Below, one piece after another: positions 1 through 12,080 of a stretch of 64,000 nt of DNA. The position numbers and the translations under genes are program-made. The notes beneath the pieces are model-generated. The model worked only from the letters and a program-made list of their open reading frames with translations, did no database searches and had not been told where the DNA came from. The stretch covers positions 21,005,065 to 21,069,064 of the forward strand of contig CM038914.1 of assembly GCA_021904315.1 (NCBI GenBank), given 5' to 3'. How positions within the stretch are numbered: position 1 is the first letter of the stretch; each line of letters begins with the position of its first letter. The DNA comes from Sphagnum magellanicum (taxonomy: Eukaryota; Streptophyta; Sphagnopsida; Sphagnales; Sphagnaceae).

Positions 1-1066
1 GGAGCGGCTGCATTCAATGTGGAATATGGAATATGGGTGGAAGAGCAGCATCAACAGATGTGTGAGCTCCGCGCAGCATTGCGTGCCCATGTGCCTGACA
101 ACGAGCTACGCTTGCTCGTAGAGGTGGGAATAGCACATTGTAATGATTATTTCCGATTCAAGGCTGTCGCTGCTAAAACGGATGTGTTCCAACTGCTATC
201 AGGAATGTGGCTCACACTAGCTGAGCGCTGCTTTATGTGGATGGGTGGCCTTCGACCTTCTGAAGTCTTAAAGGTGCATCACGGGAAGATAAATGGTTGT
301 TGAATGCTGCTGAGTACAAGCATAATTTAGTACTGATTTTCTTTTCCAGCTCCAAATTTTGTCTTGTCTTACTTGTGGTAGCCTGACCACCAAGCGAGGT
401 GGAAGAGAAGCAAGTAGCTACCTAGTTCGGTTTTTGAACTAAAAGTAGCTGCAACAAAAATTACGTATATCATTTTCTTTTGCAGAAAGAAAATTGAGTT
501 TTGGGTTTGTTTTTTGGGAGTGTGCAGATTGTGATACCACAAGTCGAGCCACTCACAGAGGAGCAACTACTCGGAATCCGTAACTTGCAACAGTCATTAC
601 AACAGGCAGAGGATGCGATTTCACAAGCAATGGAAGCTTTACAGCAATCGCTTGCAGATACGATTGCCGGCAGCTTGGTGGACTCGTCACCCAACGTGGC
701 GAATTACATGGGCCAGATGGCGATGGCGATGGGTAAACTGGGCACAGTTGAGTCTTTCGTGCGACAGGTAGGTATATAACAATCCCTTTGCAGCTCATGG
801 TTCTCTTTGAAGGAAGTAGATCATTCTTTTGATTCTTCTCTTTTGGAACCCTTCTTTTCTTTCTACTCTGAATGACTCTGTTGAGCTTGGGGCGGGCCTG
901 GCATTAATGGTAGGCGGATGATTTGCGGCAGCAGACATTGCAACAAATGCTTCGGATCTTCACAACTCACCAATCAGCGCGAGCTCTTCTTGCAGTGGCT
1001 GATTACTATGCACGTTTGCGAGCACTAAGTTCCCTGTGGTCTGCACGACCCCAAGCGAAGGGATAA
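1..1066 (+). CDS. TGA-class bZIP transcription factor, 3' exons (partial, 5' end outside window)
   Basis: Three in-phase exons are visible: 1-273, 528-767 and 914-1066, giving 221 residues to a TAA stop. Introns are GT-AG and both fall between codons. The bZIP domain and start codon lie left of the window. What is seen is the C-terminal DOG1-type domain typical of TGA factors: the stretch with WVEEQHQQMCELRAAL, then MWMGGLRPSEVLK joined to IVIPQVEPLTEEQL, then LQQAEDAISQAMEALQQSLA, ending in LRALSSLWSARPQ. Family members bind as-1/TGACG elements and partner with NPR1-type coactivators in defence and detoxification programmes; some act in floral or developmental control. The exon junction before the Pro-Gln-x-Glu-Pro-Leu motif sits where plant TGA genes usually have one. 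Assignment to the family is firm. The exact clade cannot be given without the N-terminus. Confidence 0.93.
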
Positions 1067-1600
1067 TGAAGGAAGCTGGAGAAAACTAAGGGAAATTATT
1101 ATTATTATTATTAGTGTGGCTGGTCGTGGATTATGAAATCATTTTGCGTCGGGTTAGTTCTGTGTGGAAGAATTCAGGATTTGAGAGTCAAAATCATGTC
1201 TTCTTTCTGTAATGCAGTTTTCCAATGCCTGAACAACAAACCCATTTGCTGCAATTCACAAAGAAGAGAAGGGTCCCAGTGGTTACATCTTTCCAGAATT
1301 TCAAATGTTTGTAAGGATTGTATGTATGCAAGGCATAAACTCCTAGTGAAGTGACCCATTTCATCGATATCCAGACATGCCATGGCTCTGTGAGTTACCT
1401 GTTTTGGGATGAGAATTTAAGAGGGCAGGTTTTCCCAGTTTTTGGGTGAAAATTTCCTTTCTAAGCAACTCTTGTAGAATACAGCTTCATATGGGTTTGC
1501 TAAATTGTGGGTGGGGGATTTTGTTAGCCTACTTAGTCATTTATCTGGTTTACCTGGCTTTCAAGTCGGACTTTGAATGTGTTTTTCATTCATTGAAAAC
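1067..1600. other. 3' flank of the TGA gene
   Basis: No coding signal is seen. A short (ATT)n run lies at about 1094-1113. The first few hundred bases are likely 3'UTR. Small open frames here have no recognisable family. Confidence 0.5.
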
Positions 1601-1604
1601 ATGC

Positions 1605-2100
1605 ATTGGTGTTGTTACTCTTGAGTTGGGTGTGTGGGTGTTCTGTTGCAAATGATAGCCTTCTTTGAGTACTGGTGGTTTTGTGTCGTTAATCTTGAGT
1701 TGGGTGTTTGTTGAAAACGATGTCCCTGATCTAGTAGGGTTGGTTTTGGTGTAATTACTTTTGAGTTGGGTGTTTGGGTCTTTGTTGCAAAGGATGTCTC
1801 TCTTTGAGTTGGGGTGGTTTTGGTGTCATTAATCTTGAACTGGGTGTTTGTTGCAAAGGATGTGCCTCTTTGAGTTGGGGTGGTTTTGGTGTCATTAATC
1901 TCGAACTGGGTGTTTGTTGCAAAGGATGTGCCTCTTTGAGTACTGGTGTTGTTACTCTTGAATTTGGTGTTTGTTTAACACAATGTCGCTCTGTGAGCAA
2001 GGATGGTTTGAACGTTTTTAATCTTCGAATTGGGAACTTTTTGTTGATTCCAATGTTGACTTTGACTAGGTTTGGTTTTGGTGTTTTGAATCATGGAAGG
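1605..2100. repeat. Minisatellite, about 66-bp period
   Basis: Tandem units contain TTGAGTTGGGTGTTTGTTGC, then a GATGTGCCTCTTTGAG block, then GGTTTTGGTGTCATTAATC. The start of GTGTTTGTTGC recurs exactly 66 bases apart at 1844 and 1910, and the central copies (about 1780-1960) are nearly identical. Flanking copies are diverged, for about seven units in all. Because 66 is a multiple of three, both strands carry open frames through the array. These look like a by-product of the period rather than a gene. Confidence 0.85.
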
Positions 2101-2109
2101 TAGCTCTGA

Positions 2110-3677
2110 TGTCGTTTTATTTGTTGAACAACATGCATGTTGGGAACAATTTTTACTTATTTAATACCTTTGGTGCTTTTTCTGATTCCAATTCGACATA
2201 TGGATGTACAAAACCACGTAAGCACACGTATGCACATAAGAATCCAGATATACTTATCCAATTTGTTTCTTTAAAGAAAAAAAAAAATCTAAAGCTGAAG
2301 AGATTTTTTAACATTATTCTTCCTACATCTTGTTATGGGTTGTTGGGCTGTTTGTTGCCCAATGCTTCAAAAAAAGAAGTGGAGTGGGCGGTGAAGGAGT
2401 TCTCATGCAACAAACACCCCACCAAAAGTGATGGAAAGTATGGCTAATTGTTGTTGATGTGGCGATCGTCATTCATTTGAAAGTCTCGATGGAATTCAAT
2501 TTTTTTATTTGGTTTGGGTGTCAGCAATTTTGTCAACAAAAGTGTGTGTGTGTTTTTTTTTTCATCTTTCATTTTATTTTCCTTTGGTCAATTTTGTCTC
2601 TGGAACTCTCCTCCTCCTTAAGCCTCACTCACACAAGGTAAGAAGGGGGATATTTCAGTCAACTACAAAATTGTAGTACAAACAAAATAATGGTGGCTTT
2701 TCTTCTTCTTTTTTTGGGTTCTAAAGAAATTTGATCAATCACCACCATGACTTTGGATCCTTCAATTTGTTATAAAAGACCAAGAAAGAATGCAAGAACA
2801 TCCAGTTGTCAAAACCTGAAGAAACTTCTTATGACATATTTGGAGGCCCATTTTATTACATTTGTAAACATCTCTTTATGACGCACATAAGTGGAACCCA
2901 TGAGTGGCATGGAGATGACCCTCAAGAATCACACTGGTCTTAATTTTGCACTCTCCATGAAAGTCTAAGTTTATTTTAAAGTTTTAATCTCATCAGGGGA
3001 TTTATATTTTTTTGGTGGAGAACTTTTGAAATTTTGTGACTTATTGTGAATTTTTGGAAAAGTTATGTTTTTCTGATTTAGAAAACTTTTCCCTAAGCAT
3101 AAAATGTGTCTTTTCAGCAAAATGTTTTTTGCCACTTTTGTGAAATCAAAAATTGAAAAGAAAAACATTGAGTCTCATACTCAAATGAGCTTTCTTTAAG
3201 AAGTTTGTTAATTCAAACCATGCATGTATTTTTAATTCATTAGGTTAAAAGAAAATAAAATGGCCAAAAGGTGTGACACTAACTCAATTTTTTGGTAAAT
3301 ATTCATTTTGTTTCTTCAAAAACACAAGTTGTCAAATAATTATTCCAGTGATGTAAGAACTGGTTCATATGGGGTTCTTTTAAAAAAGTGTCGTATGTTG
3401 CTTCTACATGACCATTCTGGTCGTATGGTCATCCCTGGACCATTTCAAAGACTATTCAAAAACAACTACCTCATTTTCAAGCCTACTTATTTTATAACTA
3501 TTTTCTTAATAACTATTTCATAACTTTTTTTAATTATTTTTTTCTTATTAATTTTCATAATAACTATCTCCCACCTTTTCTAATAAGTACCTCATTCCTT
3601 TTTCCTATCCACTAACATGAATATTAAAATTAAAAAAATTAACATGTGTATTTTCATGTCCATTAAATGTATATTAA
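2110..3677. other. AT-rich intergenic stretch
   Basis: Nothing recognisable was found beyond homopolymer runs and a short pyrimidine-rich patch near 2540-2630. Open frames here are short and match no family I know. Confidence 0.5.
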
Positions 3678-3795
3678 TCTACTATATAAATTCACTTGTT
3701 CTGTCTGTCTGTCCGACGACAATTCTGCACAGACACGGCCTTTTCTATGGCAGAACCCGCAGGTGGCGGAGAGACACACGCTGGCAGAACCGGCC

Positions 3796-4057
3796 TTTTC
3801 TATGGCAGAACCCGCAGGTGGCGTCTGTCCGTCTGTCGAGGTCCTGAAACCTAGATCCCAACTGTCCGTCTGTCGAGGTCCTGAAACCCAGATCCCAACT
3901 AATATCTTAATTCACTTATCGTCGAATTTTCTATGGCAGAACCCGCAGGTGGCGTCTGTCCGTCTGTCGAGGTCCTGAAACCTAGATCCCAACTGTCCGT
4001 CTTTCGAGGTCCTGAAACCCAGATCCCAACTAATATCTTAATTCACTTATCGTCGAA
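3796..4057. repeat. 131-bp tandem duplication inside the Helitron-like element
   Basis: Two head-to-tail copies (3796-3926, 3927-4057) begin at TTTTCTATGGCAGAACCCGC. Each contains two shorter direct repeats, built on GTCCGTCTGTCGAGGTCCTG followed by AAACC[TC]AGATCCCAACT. Each copy ends at TAATATCTTAATTCACTTAT. A further partial copy of the TCTATGGCAGAACCCGCAGG start lies just upstream, near 3745. Confidence 0.88.
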
Positions 4058-4421
4058 TATTTTTGTTTTGGGGACCTATTGGAACGTATTCTGAAAAAAT
4101 GGCGATTTCTTCTTCTTTTTTTGGCCCTGAAAATGTGGTCACTTTGTCACTTTTTTCTCCACAAAAATCATTTGTATGAGTCATACCTAATTTTTTGTCA
4201 CAAAGTGGCAGAAAAATTCACCCAAAAAAAAAAAAAAAAGAAAAAAAAAACCATATATTTTTGTTTTGGGGACCTATTGGAACCTATTCTGAAAAAATGG
4301 CAATTTCTTCTTTTTTTTTTGGCCCTGAAAATGTGGTCACTTTGTCACTTTTTTTTTAACAAAAATCATTTGTATGAGTCATACCTAATTTTTTGTCACA
4401 AAGTGGCAGAAAAATTCACCC

Positions 4422-4455
<34 letters not shown>
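4058..4455. repeat. About 197-bp tandem duplication with poly(A) ends, inside the Helitron-like element
   Basis: Two copies start at 4058 and 4255 with ATATTTTTGTTTTGGGGACC. They share GGCCCTGAAAATGTGGTCAC and CATTTGTATGAGTCATACCT, and each ends in a long A-run (the second more than 25 A). The copies are close in sequence, so the duplication is fairly recent relative to its surroundings. Confidence 0.85.
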
Positions 4456-4605
4456 ATTGTCGAATGAACCCACAAACACACCACTATGGATGGATGTTGC
4501 ATGAAATGGTTGTAAAAGTGAGGTAAATTTCATTCATTGGCCTCAAAAATGGGAAAACCGGGGTGGAGCGTATTCATGGGTGGCAAGGCACCTGGGTCAC
4601 ACTAG

Positions 4606-5524
4606 TTTAAATTAAATTCGACATTGATATAAATACATGAAAACATAAGAAAAAATTAAAATAGTTGATTGTCACTGGTAGCATGCAACAACGCGGAGCT
4701 CAAATTTATTTATTTATTTATTTATTGGGAGGGTGTCATTACAGGTCTGCCTAATGGCTACACTGGTAATGGTCATGTACAAAACTGTCCCAATTAAGTT
4801 GAAATTTTGTTTGGGGAGGCTTGCCATTGTTGCTACACTACAAAATTGAAAACGAATACAAACTGATGCTAACCACCATGTGTTTCCAATTTAGTATGTT
4901 GAAATTTTATCATCCTTATGGATGTCATTTAAAAGGGTAGAGCCATTAAATGCCATGAGATACTTGTTATACCCAGTTTTGTCATTTTATTCAAGTCCTC
5001 TTTTAGAGTTTTGCTCCTAGGTGGATATAGGTGGGTCATCTACTAGTGCCACTTCTGCTTCTGTCAGGTCCACTTGTGATGTGAATCATCAGTGGCCAAC
5101 ACTGGTCACACCTTGAACATGGCCTGGTAGAAACCCTTCACCTCCAGAACAATGACACCAATAATCCATCAATTTATTATTATTTCAATATCATTATTGT
5201 CTCCTTCAATTAAAAATATTCCAGTTAATTTTATTTTTCTTGGGTGCTTTGATGGATTTTTTTTTTGACCACTAGTTTTGTGTAAAGAAAAAAAATTATA
5301 TATTTCTAAATATTATTTTAGCCCAAACTGAGGCAAGATGTTGTTAGGAGTGTTAGTTTAGTTATTTGGTTAGGTCAAAATTAGTTTATTGTTAAGTTGT
5401 GTTAGCACAGTTAATTGTGTTTTAGTTCAAAATTGATCCAAATATGAACATGGTTTGGGCTATTTGGTTTTTCGGATAAAATCTCGAGGTGTGGATTCTC
5501 AAATACTTTTAACAATTTGAGATT
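4606..5524. other. AT-rich intergenic stretch with a (TTTA)n run
   Basis: A (TTTA)n microsatellite of about six units lies at 4703-4727. Otherwise I see no gene, RNA or element boundary. Confidence 0.5.
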
Positions 5525-6005
5525 TCAAAACATAATGTGTTTTGTTTTGTAAGTTTTCACGTTTTTTTCATGCAAGTTTTTTTGGCACAGGGTTTGTGTG
5601 TTGTGTTTTCATTTTATGTTTTGAGTTTGAATTCCTACTTATTGCAAATGAGTCTCATTTTGGTTTAGGTTTGATCTACCGATGAAGGTGTTCCTATGTT
5701 ATTTTGTGTGAGGTTTGGATAGTAGTAGGTGTAGGTGTCAATATGGTAACACACAACAATGCATAAAAAAATAGTATGTTTTTTGCTTTGTAAGTTTTCA
5801 TTTTTCTTATGCAAGTTTCTTTGGCACATGGTTTGTGTGTTGTGTTTCATTCTATGTTTTGGGCTTGGATTCTTACTTGTTGCAAATGAGTTTCATGTCG
5901 GTTTAAGTATCATGCACCAACTAGGGTGTTCTTATGTTATTTTGTGTGGGGTGTGGACAATGATAGGTGTAGGTGTTGATATGGTAATGCACAACAATGT
6001 GTCTA
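5525..6005. repeat. About 241-bp tandem duplication
   Basis: Two diverged head-to-tail copies have matching landmarks 241 bp apart: GTAAGTTTTCA (5549 and 5790), then TTTGGCACA with GGTTTGTGTGTTGTGTTT, then GCAAATGAGT, then GGTGTTC and ATGTTATTTTGTGTG, then TAGGTGTAGGTGT near the end. No coding potential is conserved between the copies. Confidence 0.82.
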
Positions 6006-7746
6006 TTAGCTTTTGAGTTCAAATTTTCATATTGAAAAATAATGCTAATAATAAAAGTTGTTTATAATATGGGCACCTTGATAAGGTTTAAGCTTTACAA
6101 TTTATGGTATATGATAAAGCTCTAGATTTAGACCTTTCCAAGAATTGAAATTCCCATCCTAAGGCAAAAATGCTTGGAAGGGTCTAAGCATGGACCTTTC
6201 ACTTACATTGAGAACTAGAAAGATTTTTTTCCTAGTTTTTTGTAACTTTTTATTTTTTCTACAAATCCCTCAAATTTTTTTATCATTGATTTGTTATCAT
6301 TATCTTATTTTGTATGCAAACTCCATCTTTGCTCACATGCGATGGTTTTTTCCGCCCCTTCCAATAAGTAAGTTCTTACAACTAATGGCAACAACTATCA
6401 TATTTTGGGAAAAGGTTGAACTTGTTCAAGATCCATTACTTATTATGCTCATCATTAGTAATCATGCTTTTGCTAATATCCATCATAATTAGATTGTAAA
6501 AGAAGAGGAATAATATGAACGTTTGAACTTTGTGATTTCTTAAGGTTTATGAGATGAGTTTTTGTTGTGAGGTCACATGACTAAAACTACGGAGTTGGGT
6601 AATGCATTACTTACATGTAGTAATCTTCCTTGCAACAACAATAATGGTGGAATGGTGGATGTGCTTTTCTTTACACTACAAATAGATGGTGACCCACATA
6701 TTAGATTATACCAAACAAAAACCATACTTGAATTTCCCATGTTTAATGTATGTGAGAATGCAAATGTCACATCTATGATGCAAATGTTGCATTTGGCTAC
6801 TTTGCTCTAATAGAAATAACCATCTTTCACCATATCTTCCTTGGCAACAACAATGTAAGTGGTTGCAATCTTTGCATGTGCATAAATGTTCTTTTGGCTT
6901 TCGTAAAAAAACATTTTGTTAAAGAAAATAATTATGTGCAAAAGAAAAGGAAAATAATATTCTTAAAATTTTGAAAAATATTATGAAATTAAAGGGTCAT
7001 ATTGATTGGTAAACATAATTTTACAATTTCTTAAATGATGTGCATGAGGTGACACATGATTTAAACAATAGTATACAAAGGGAAAATCTTGTTGGGCTTT
7101 TATGTATTGTGAAAAAGGTTCAAGGTTTAAGGTCTAAGATATGGTACACCATTGTTAAAAATACAAATTTTAAACTTCCTCCTAAATTGTAAAAAAATTG
7201 GGCAAAACCCAACATCCTTTCTCATCTTTTCCCTCAATTTTCAATTCACAACATGATCTTCATATCTTCATAATTGATGCATAGTGGTTGGTCAATTCAT
7301 TGTTTTTTCTTTCAATTACAACTTCAGCTCTATATGGGTGATTGAAAAGGGACATTTTAGGGCAAAGCTCATTTTGAGGAATTAAACTCATGGTGTTTGA
7401 TTAAAGTGTTTTATGAATAAGGTTGTTTAAAAATTCAAACACATGTGGCACAATTTTTCAAAAGGTTCCATGGAAAAGGAAGATTTATCAAAAAAAAAAG
7501 CAATGAAAAAATGTTTGATGCAATGAAAGTCATACATTAAAAAGATGGTATTGAATTGAAAAGCTTTGTGTTGAAAGTGATGTTACTATTCTTCTTTTTC
7601 TTTCACAAGCTTTTGTGCATGAGATGGCCATTTGATTCAAAACACCCATTTCCAAATTCCAAAATATGTTGCACATATGTATAATAAAAAAGTCATGTTA
7701 TTGAAGAACACAGATAAACAAGTCATAGTTTGATCATTAAACATAA
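6006..7746. other. AT-rich intergenic stretch
   Basis: No recognisable gene or element. The open frames at about 6190-6492 and 6577-6810 are short, low-complexity and unassigned. Confidence 0.45.
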
Positions 7747-8276
7747 CTAGTGGGTAACCTGTGACTACGCCACTCCAGCCACCCCCAACGCTTTGTGCTT
7801 TCATGTTTGGATTTGTAGCCAGGTTTGGCTAAATCTTTCTTCAGATAATTGCCCACTTTTTCCACATCTTCCTACAGATGATGGCCATTTTGGCTACAAA
7901 CAAAAACAATTCGCAAAAACAAAAACCCCTGAGAGACGTTCTGTAATCTTGCACAGCTACAGTACCCAAAATTAGCAACGACCATACCAAAAACTTTCTG
8001 AAAAGTGATTGCTGATAACTTCCCTTAGTGGGTGTTCTCTGGAACAAAAGTTGCCGAGCTCCGTCACACACAGTCCGGACCGGACCCGGCCCGCCACCCC
8101 GTTCTTGACGTCGGCTATCCCGGGTCTCCGTTCCGCGCTAGAATGTCGTAACCTAATTTCCTCCAATAGCTTTGCCCACAGACTGGGAACAGGAAATTCC
8201 GCCCTCCGATTAGCGCTGGGCCCGGTCGGCCTGAAACCCGAGCTCCGTTAGGGACGTAGTGAATTTATATATAAGA
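7747..8276 (-). mobile_element. Helitron-like non-autonomous element, GC-rich interior
   Basis: On the minus strand the element starts TCTTATATATAAATTCACTA (8276 downward) and ends GGTTACCCACTAG (CTAG at 7750-7747). It again sits between A and T. Just before the end, GTAGTC and GGTTAC can pair around an ACA loop, a 6-bp stem with two G-T wobbles, in the terminator position. The first 22 bases share the core TATATAAATTCACT with the element at 3678-4605, so the two probably use related transposition machinery. Bases 8040-8260 are strikingly GC-rich against AT-rich surroundings, and GAGCTCCGT occurs twice. No protein is encoded. Confidence 0.65.
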
Positions 8277-11270
8277 TATGATCACATGTTATTCATAATC
8301 CTTTAAAAAAATGAAAATTAATTTAAAAGGAAAAATCATAATTTGTTAATGTTTAACACCCAAGTGCAAACGAGATAACATGAGCTGCACTTGCATGCTT
8401 TTGGGATTGCCTTTGGATGAATGTTTTTTAGAATTAGAAAAAAAAACATTCAAAAAATTTGTCAGTTTTTTTAATTAAATATTATTATGTCAAGGTTTAT
8501 GTAAAATAATTCAAAATATATGTAATTTTCAAAAGTTTTGAAATCTATTTATAATTTTTTTTAATGCTAAAACCCATGTGTTATAATGTTTAATGAGTGC
8601 TTTTGAAAGCTTTTTATTAATCAAATATTTTTCAAATTAATTCACATGTTCCAATGATATATTATGAACCATAATAAATTAAAAGATCTTATACTTTCAA
8701 CACTAATTTAAATTATCACTTTTAAACGTGAGAAATTAAACATGCATTACACTTGTTATGGTTCTTGTTTGTGTGACTACACCCACCCTTATGACATTGA
8801 AAATTCCTTTTAAATTTTTTTTAAAAGCAACAACAACAACCTTAGACTATGTTATCACCCCATCACACTAAAAGGATTTTATGTCCTTTGAAAAATAGCC
8901 AAAGATTTCTACAGAAGTGCAATTTGAAAGATGATGGAACAAATTAAACATTATTTCGAAACTCTTCTTCATTCCATCTTGGCTTGTGAAGGAAACCATT
9001 CTTCTAATGATGTTTATTGATGATGATGTTCGACTAACCTTTGGAAAACTTTGGAGTTGTGAACAAATAGGGAAAAACAAATGGGTAGAAATTCATGTCT
9101 AACTACATCAAAAACATGTCAACATAAATTAACAAGGGTAGGCAAGGTGGTTATGTACCCAACATACCCACAACTTTAAAATAGTGAAAGTAAGGAAGGA
9201 CATTAGAATGGTTGTTCAAGTGTGTGAGCAAGTGATGCAACATGGGCTTTCTCACATTTTATGTAACATTTTTGTGGTCTTTAAGCTTTTGGGAATCATC
9301 AAACACCACCTATCTTTCCACCTATTTTGTTTGTTTAATTACAAATATAAATGCATAGCCATTGAATCAAAATAAATTGGCAAACAATGTTTGGGGCCCA
9401 TAGTTGAATACTTCCCAATTTGAAACCATAAAAATGAAAATCAATATTTTTATTATTTGGGAAATATTGCCAAAAAGTGAAATTAAAAACTAAAAATCTT
9501 AAAATGAAATGGTTTTGATTATTTTCAATCACAAGAAGCAACAAAAAAGTAAGGATCACCATATGTGTGTGTGTGTGTGTTTTGTAACCAAAAAAGAGTA
9601 ATCCAAGATTAATTATTTGTATTTCATATTTAATTTATAGGCGGATTGTTTGAAAACTATGAATTAACTGGGTCTAATACACATATTATTAAAAGAAAAA
9701 AACAACATGAAAATCATAGCATTGTCATTTTCTATAATAACAAAAATTTAAACCCTAAACCCTAAACAATATTTTTTCAATACCAAAGGCTTTTAATTTT
9801 TCTTGATTTCTTTCATGCCAATCTATTTCCTAAAATGAATTTCCTAAATGCAATGTAAATTGGTTTGATATTGTTAATGAAACATGAATAGATTAATAAT
9901 GGTCAACTTATCCAAAAAAGATTTATTTTTGAACATGAAGAGATATTTAGCTTTGAACATAAGCATTTAGCCAAGTGTTTGAGTTTGCATTTATGTCATT
10001 GATGATTTCATACATGATTCAGTTTAATCCATGTTATTATGCCATTTGATTTATGATAAACAATGATACCTTCCTTAACCTAATGTGCAATCCCAAAATT
10101 TTAGAACCCATAACATCATTATGGCAAATTATGCACCACATTATCTAATTATGAAAAAGGTCTATTAATTTGTTGTTGTTCACCTAAAAACAAGCCCATA
10201 CATTAGAGAATTCCAATTATGAGGCTTATAAGTAATTGTTTTTTCTATAGATTTGTCAAGTGCATTTTAATTTGGTACATATGAATCATCATCTATTGAT
10301 GGAGTAGCTTCAAGAGGATGCAATTCTCTATTTTCATGTGACAAATTATCAACACTTCTATTATTATCATATCTTACAAAAAATTGGGGTATCATAATTA
10401 ACACCATTGTCTTTAGTGTTCATGATAGGAATGATTATCAAGAAGGTGAAGCTCAAAAACATAAAGGAAAAAAAAATCCAAATCAAGATTGGTGAGAGGT
10501 GGAAAAAAAAAAAGGGGAAAATATGGAAAGGCAAACGTTCAACAATAGTTAATAGGGCTTGTGATTTACAACCTCTAGTTTCAACTTGCCTTTCACACCT
10601 TTGCTCCTTCACACAATTGCCTCAATTTTTCAAAATTGAGGTGATAAGGTGAGAAAACAAAGAGTTGTTAATGAGAGATGACAAAAAACATGATAGGTAA
10701 CCTAAAAGACACTAGAAAAAAAAGCCTTTTCAAAAACTTGAGAGCTCTCCACTAGATGTCATTTCCAACTACATTTCAACTACAATTTTTAAATTTTTAA
10801 ATCAAAAAATCAAATGAATTGAATTATCAATAGAATGGTCAATAGTTGAAAATGGTCCTCAAATGGGGGTCCACCTTGTGCAAGTGTTTTACATTGACAA
10901 CTTTCCTAGTTGACCTTCAATTCAAAGGTGAACTAAAATTGTGATGTCATCATACATCATTATACCTTTTGGTGATGTTGCATCATCATAAGTTGGGCCT
11001 TTGACTGTTTTGGTGATTTAGTTTTTCGTTGAATGGCAATTTACATCGGTGGATTGATGAAATGCAAGGTACATTTGTAAGTTGGGATATTTCGTTATTT
11101 TATAATAGTTAATTTTTAATTTTGCAAAGGAGTGATTATTTTTTTTTTGAATAATTTACAACTCATTCAAAGTTGGGGAGTTTAAAAACATCACAACAAC
11201 CTTATGAGAGGATTTTGGGGAAAAATAACTACTACAATATTTCAAGACCTTCAAAAGACTATAATAACCT
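8277..11270. other. AT-rich intergenic stretch
   Basis: No gene is recognised. Minor features are a (TG)n run near 9563-9580 and two to three CCCTAAA telomere-type units at 9748-9767. Open frames such as those near 9184-9375 and 10407-10652 are short and resemble no family I know. Confidence 0.45.
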
Positions 11271-12080
11271 ATGTTAAATAATATACCTAGTTTAAGTTAA
11301 TACATATTATATAATTATTACATCTCACCTAAATTAATATAACATAGGTATATATTATTAATGCATAGATCATAAGTTATTAGCAATATTAATAATATTA
11401 TCGACCACTATTCACTTAATAAAATTATATATTTATAATTAAAAATATTTCATATAACTAATATTCAATCATAAATATTATTTATATTGACATTAATGTA
11501 TATAAATATTAATTATCATAATTATAATCAATTTTTGGCAAGATATAAAATTAATAATTATTTATAAATATAATTTTATATTATTACTACCATCATAATA
11601 TCATTAATTATAAATAACGAGTTAAATTACACTTAAGTATTTAATAATCATCTACTATTATTTTATTTATATATTTATTAATCTAAAATATAAATATATA
11701 TGACTATTATTATTATTATATTATATGTACTATAATATTTAATAAATATCTAATCATTATTATTAATCATTATTAACCCACAAAATTATATATTAAAATT
11801 ATTAATATTTAATATAATAATAATCATCATTATTAGTAAAATATAATTATCAATAATATTTTTTGAAATTTCTAGTTAACATAATTATAATTAGTATCCA
11901 AAAATGATATAATGAATTTTTTTAATTATTAAATATTAATTTATATTAGTATCAATATTAATAGTTATTATATTATAACTACTTAATAATAATGATCATA
12001 TTTTTTTATGTTTTAGATATTTTATGTTTAATACTTATTATAACTAATAATTGGATTAGGTTAATATAACATAATTAATA
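11271..12080. other. Extremely AT-rich block
   Basis: About 800 bp is composed almost wholly of A and T in irregular ATTA/TAAT/ATAT words, with few G or C. No simple period is visible. It could be a matrix-attachment-like or decayed repeat region. No organellar gene is recognisable, so an organelle transfer is not supported. Confidence 0.6.

Larger units (their letters stand above)
3678..4605 (+). mobile_element. Helitron-like non-autonomous element
   Basis: The 5' end reads TCTACTATATAAATTCACTT and the 3' end reads GGGTCACACTAG. The element sits between a host A (3677) and a host T (4606), the A/T insertion site that Helitrons use. A short hairpin, GGTG/CACC with a 6-nt loop (4579-4592), ends 13 nt before the terminal CTAG, which is the expected place for the Helitron terminator. 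There are no terminal inverted repeats and no target duplication. The 928-bp interior has no Rep/helicase frame, so it would need a helper in trans. It is made of nested tandem duplications (listed separately). The stem is short, so I call it Helitron-like rather than proven. Confidence 0.72.

Noticed and set aside
1774-2103. 109-codon open frame with Cys-rich 22-residue repeats
   Set aside because: It lies wholly within the 66-bp minisatellite and the opposite strand is also open, so I treat it as a by-product of the period.
3667-4504. Open frames of 103 and 141 codons
   Set aside because: They are made of the tandem duplications and A-runs of the Helitron-like element and show no family motif.
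9748-9767. CCCTAAA repeats as an interstitial telomere
   Set aside because: Only two to three units are present, too few to call a telomeric remnant.
11271-12080. Organelle DNA insertion
   Set aside because: Very AT-rich, but no organellar gene, tRNA or conserved block can be read in it.
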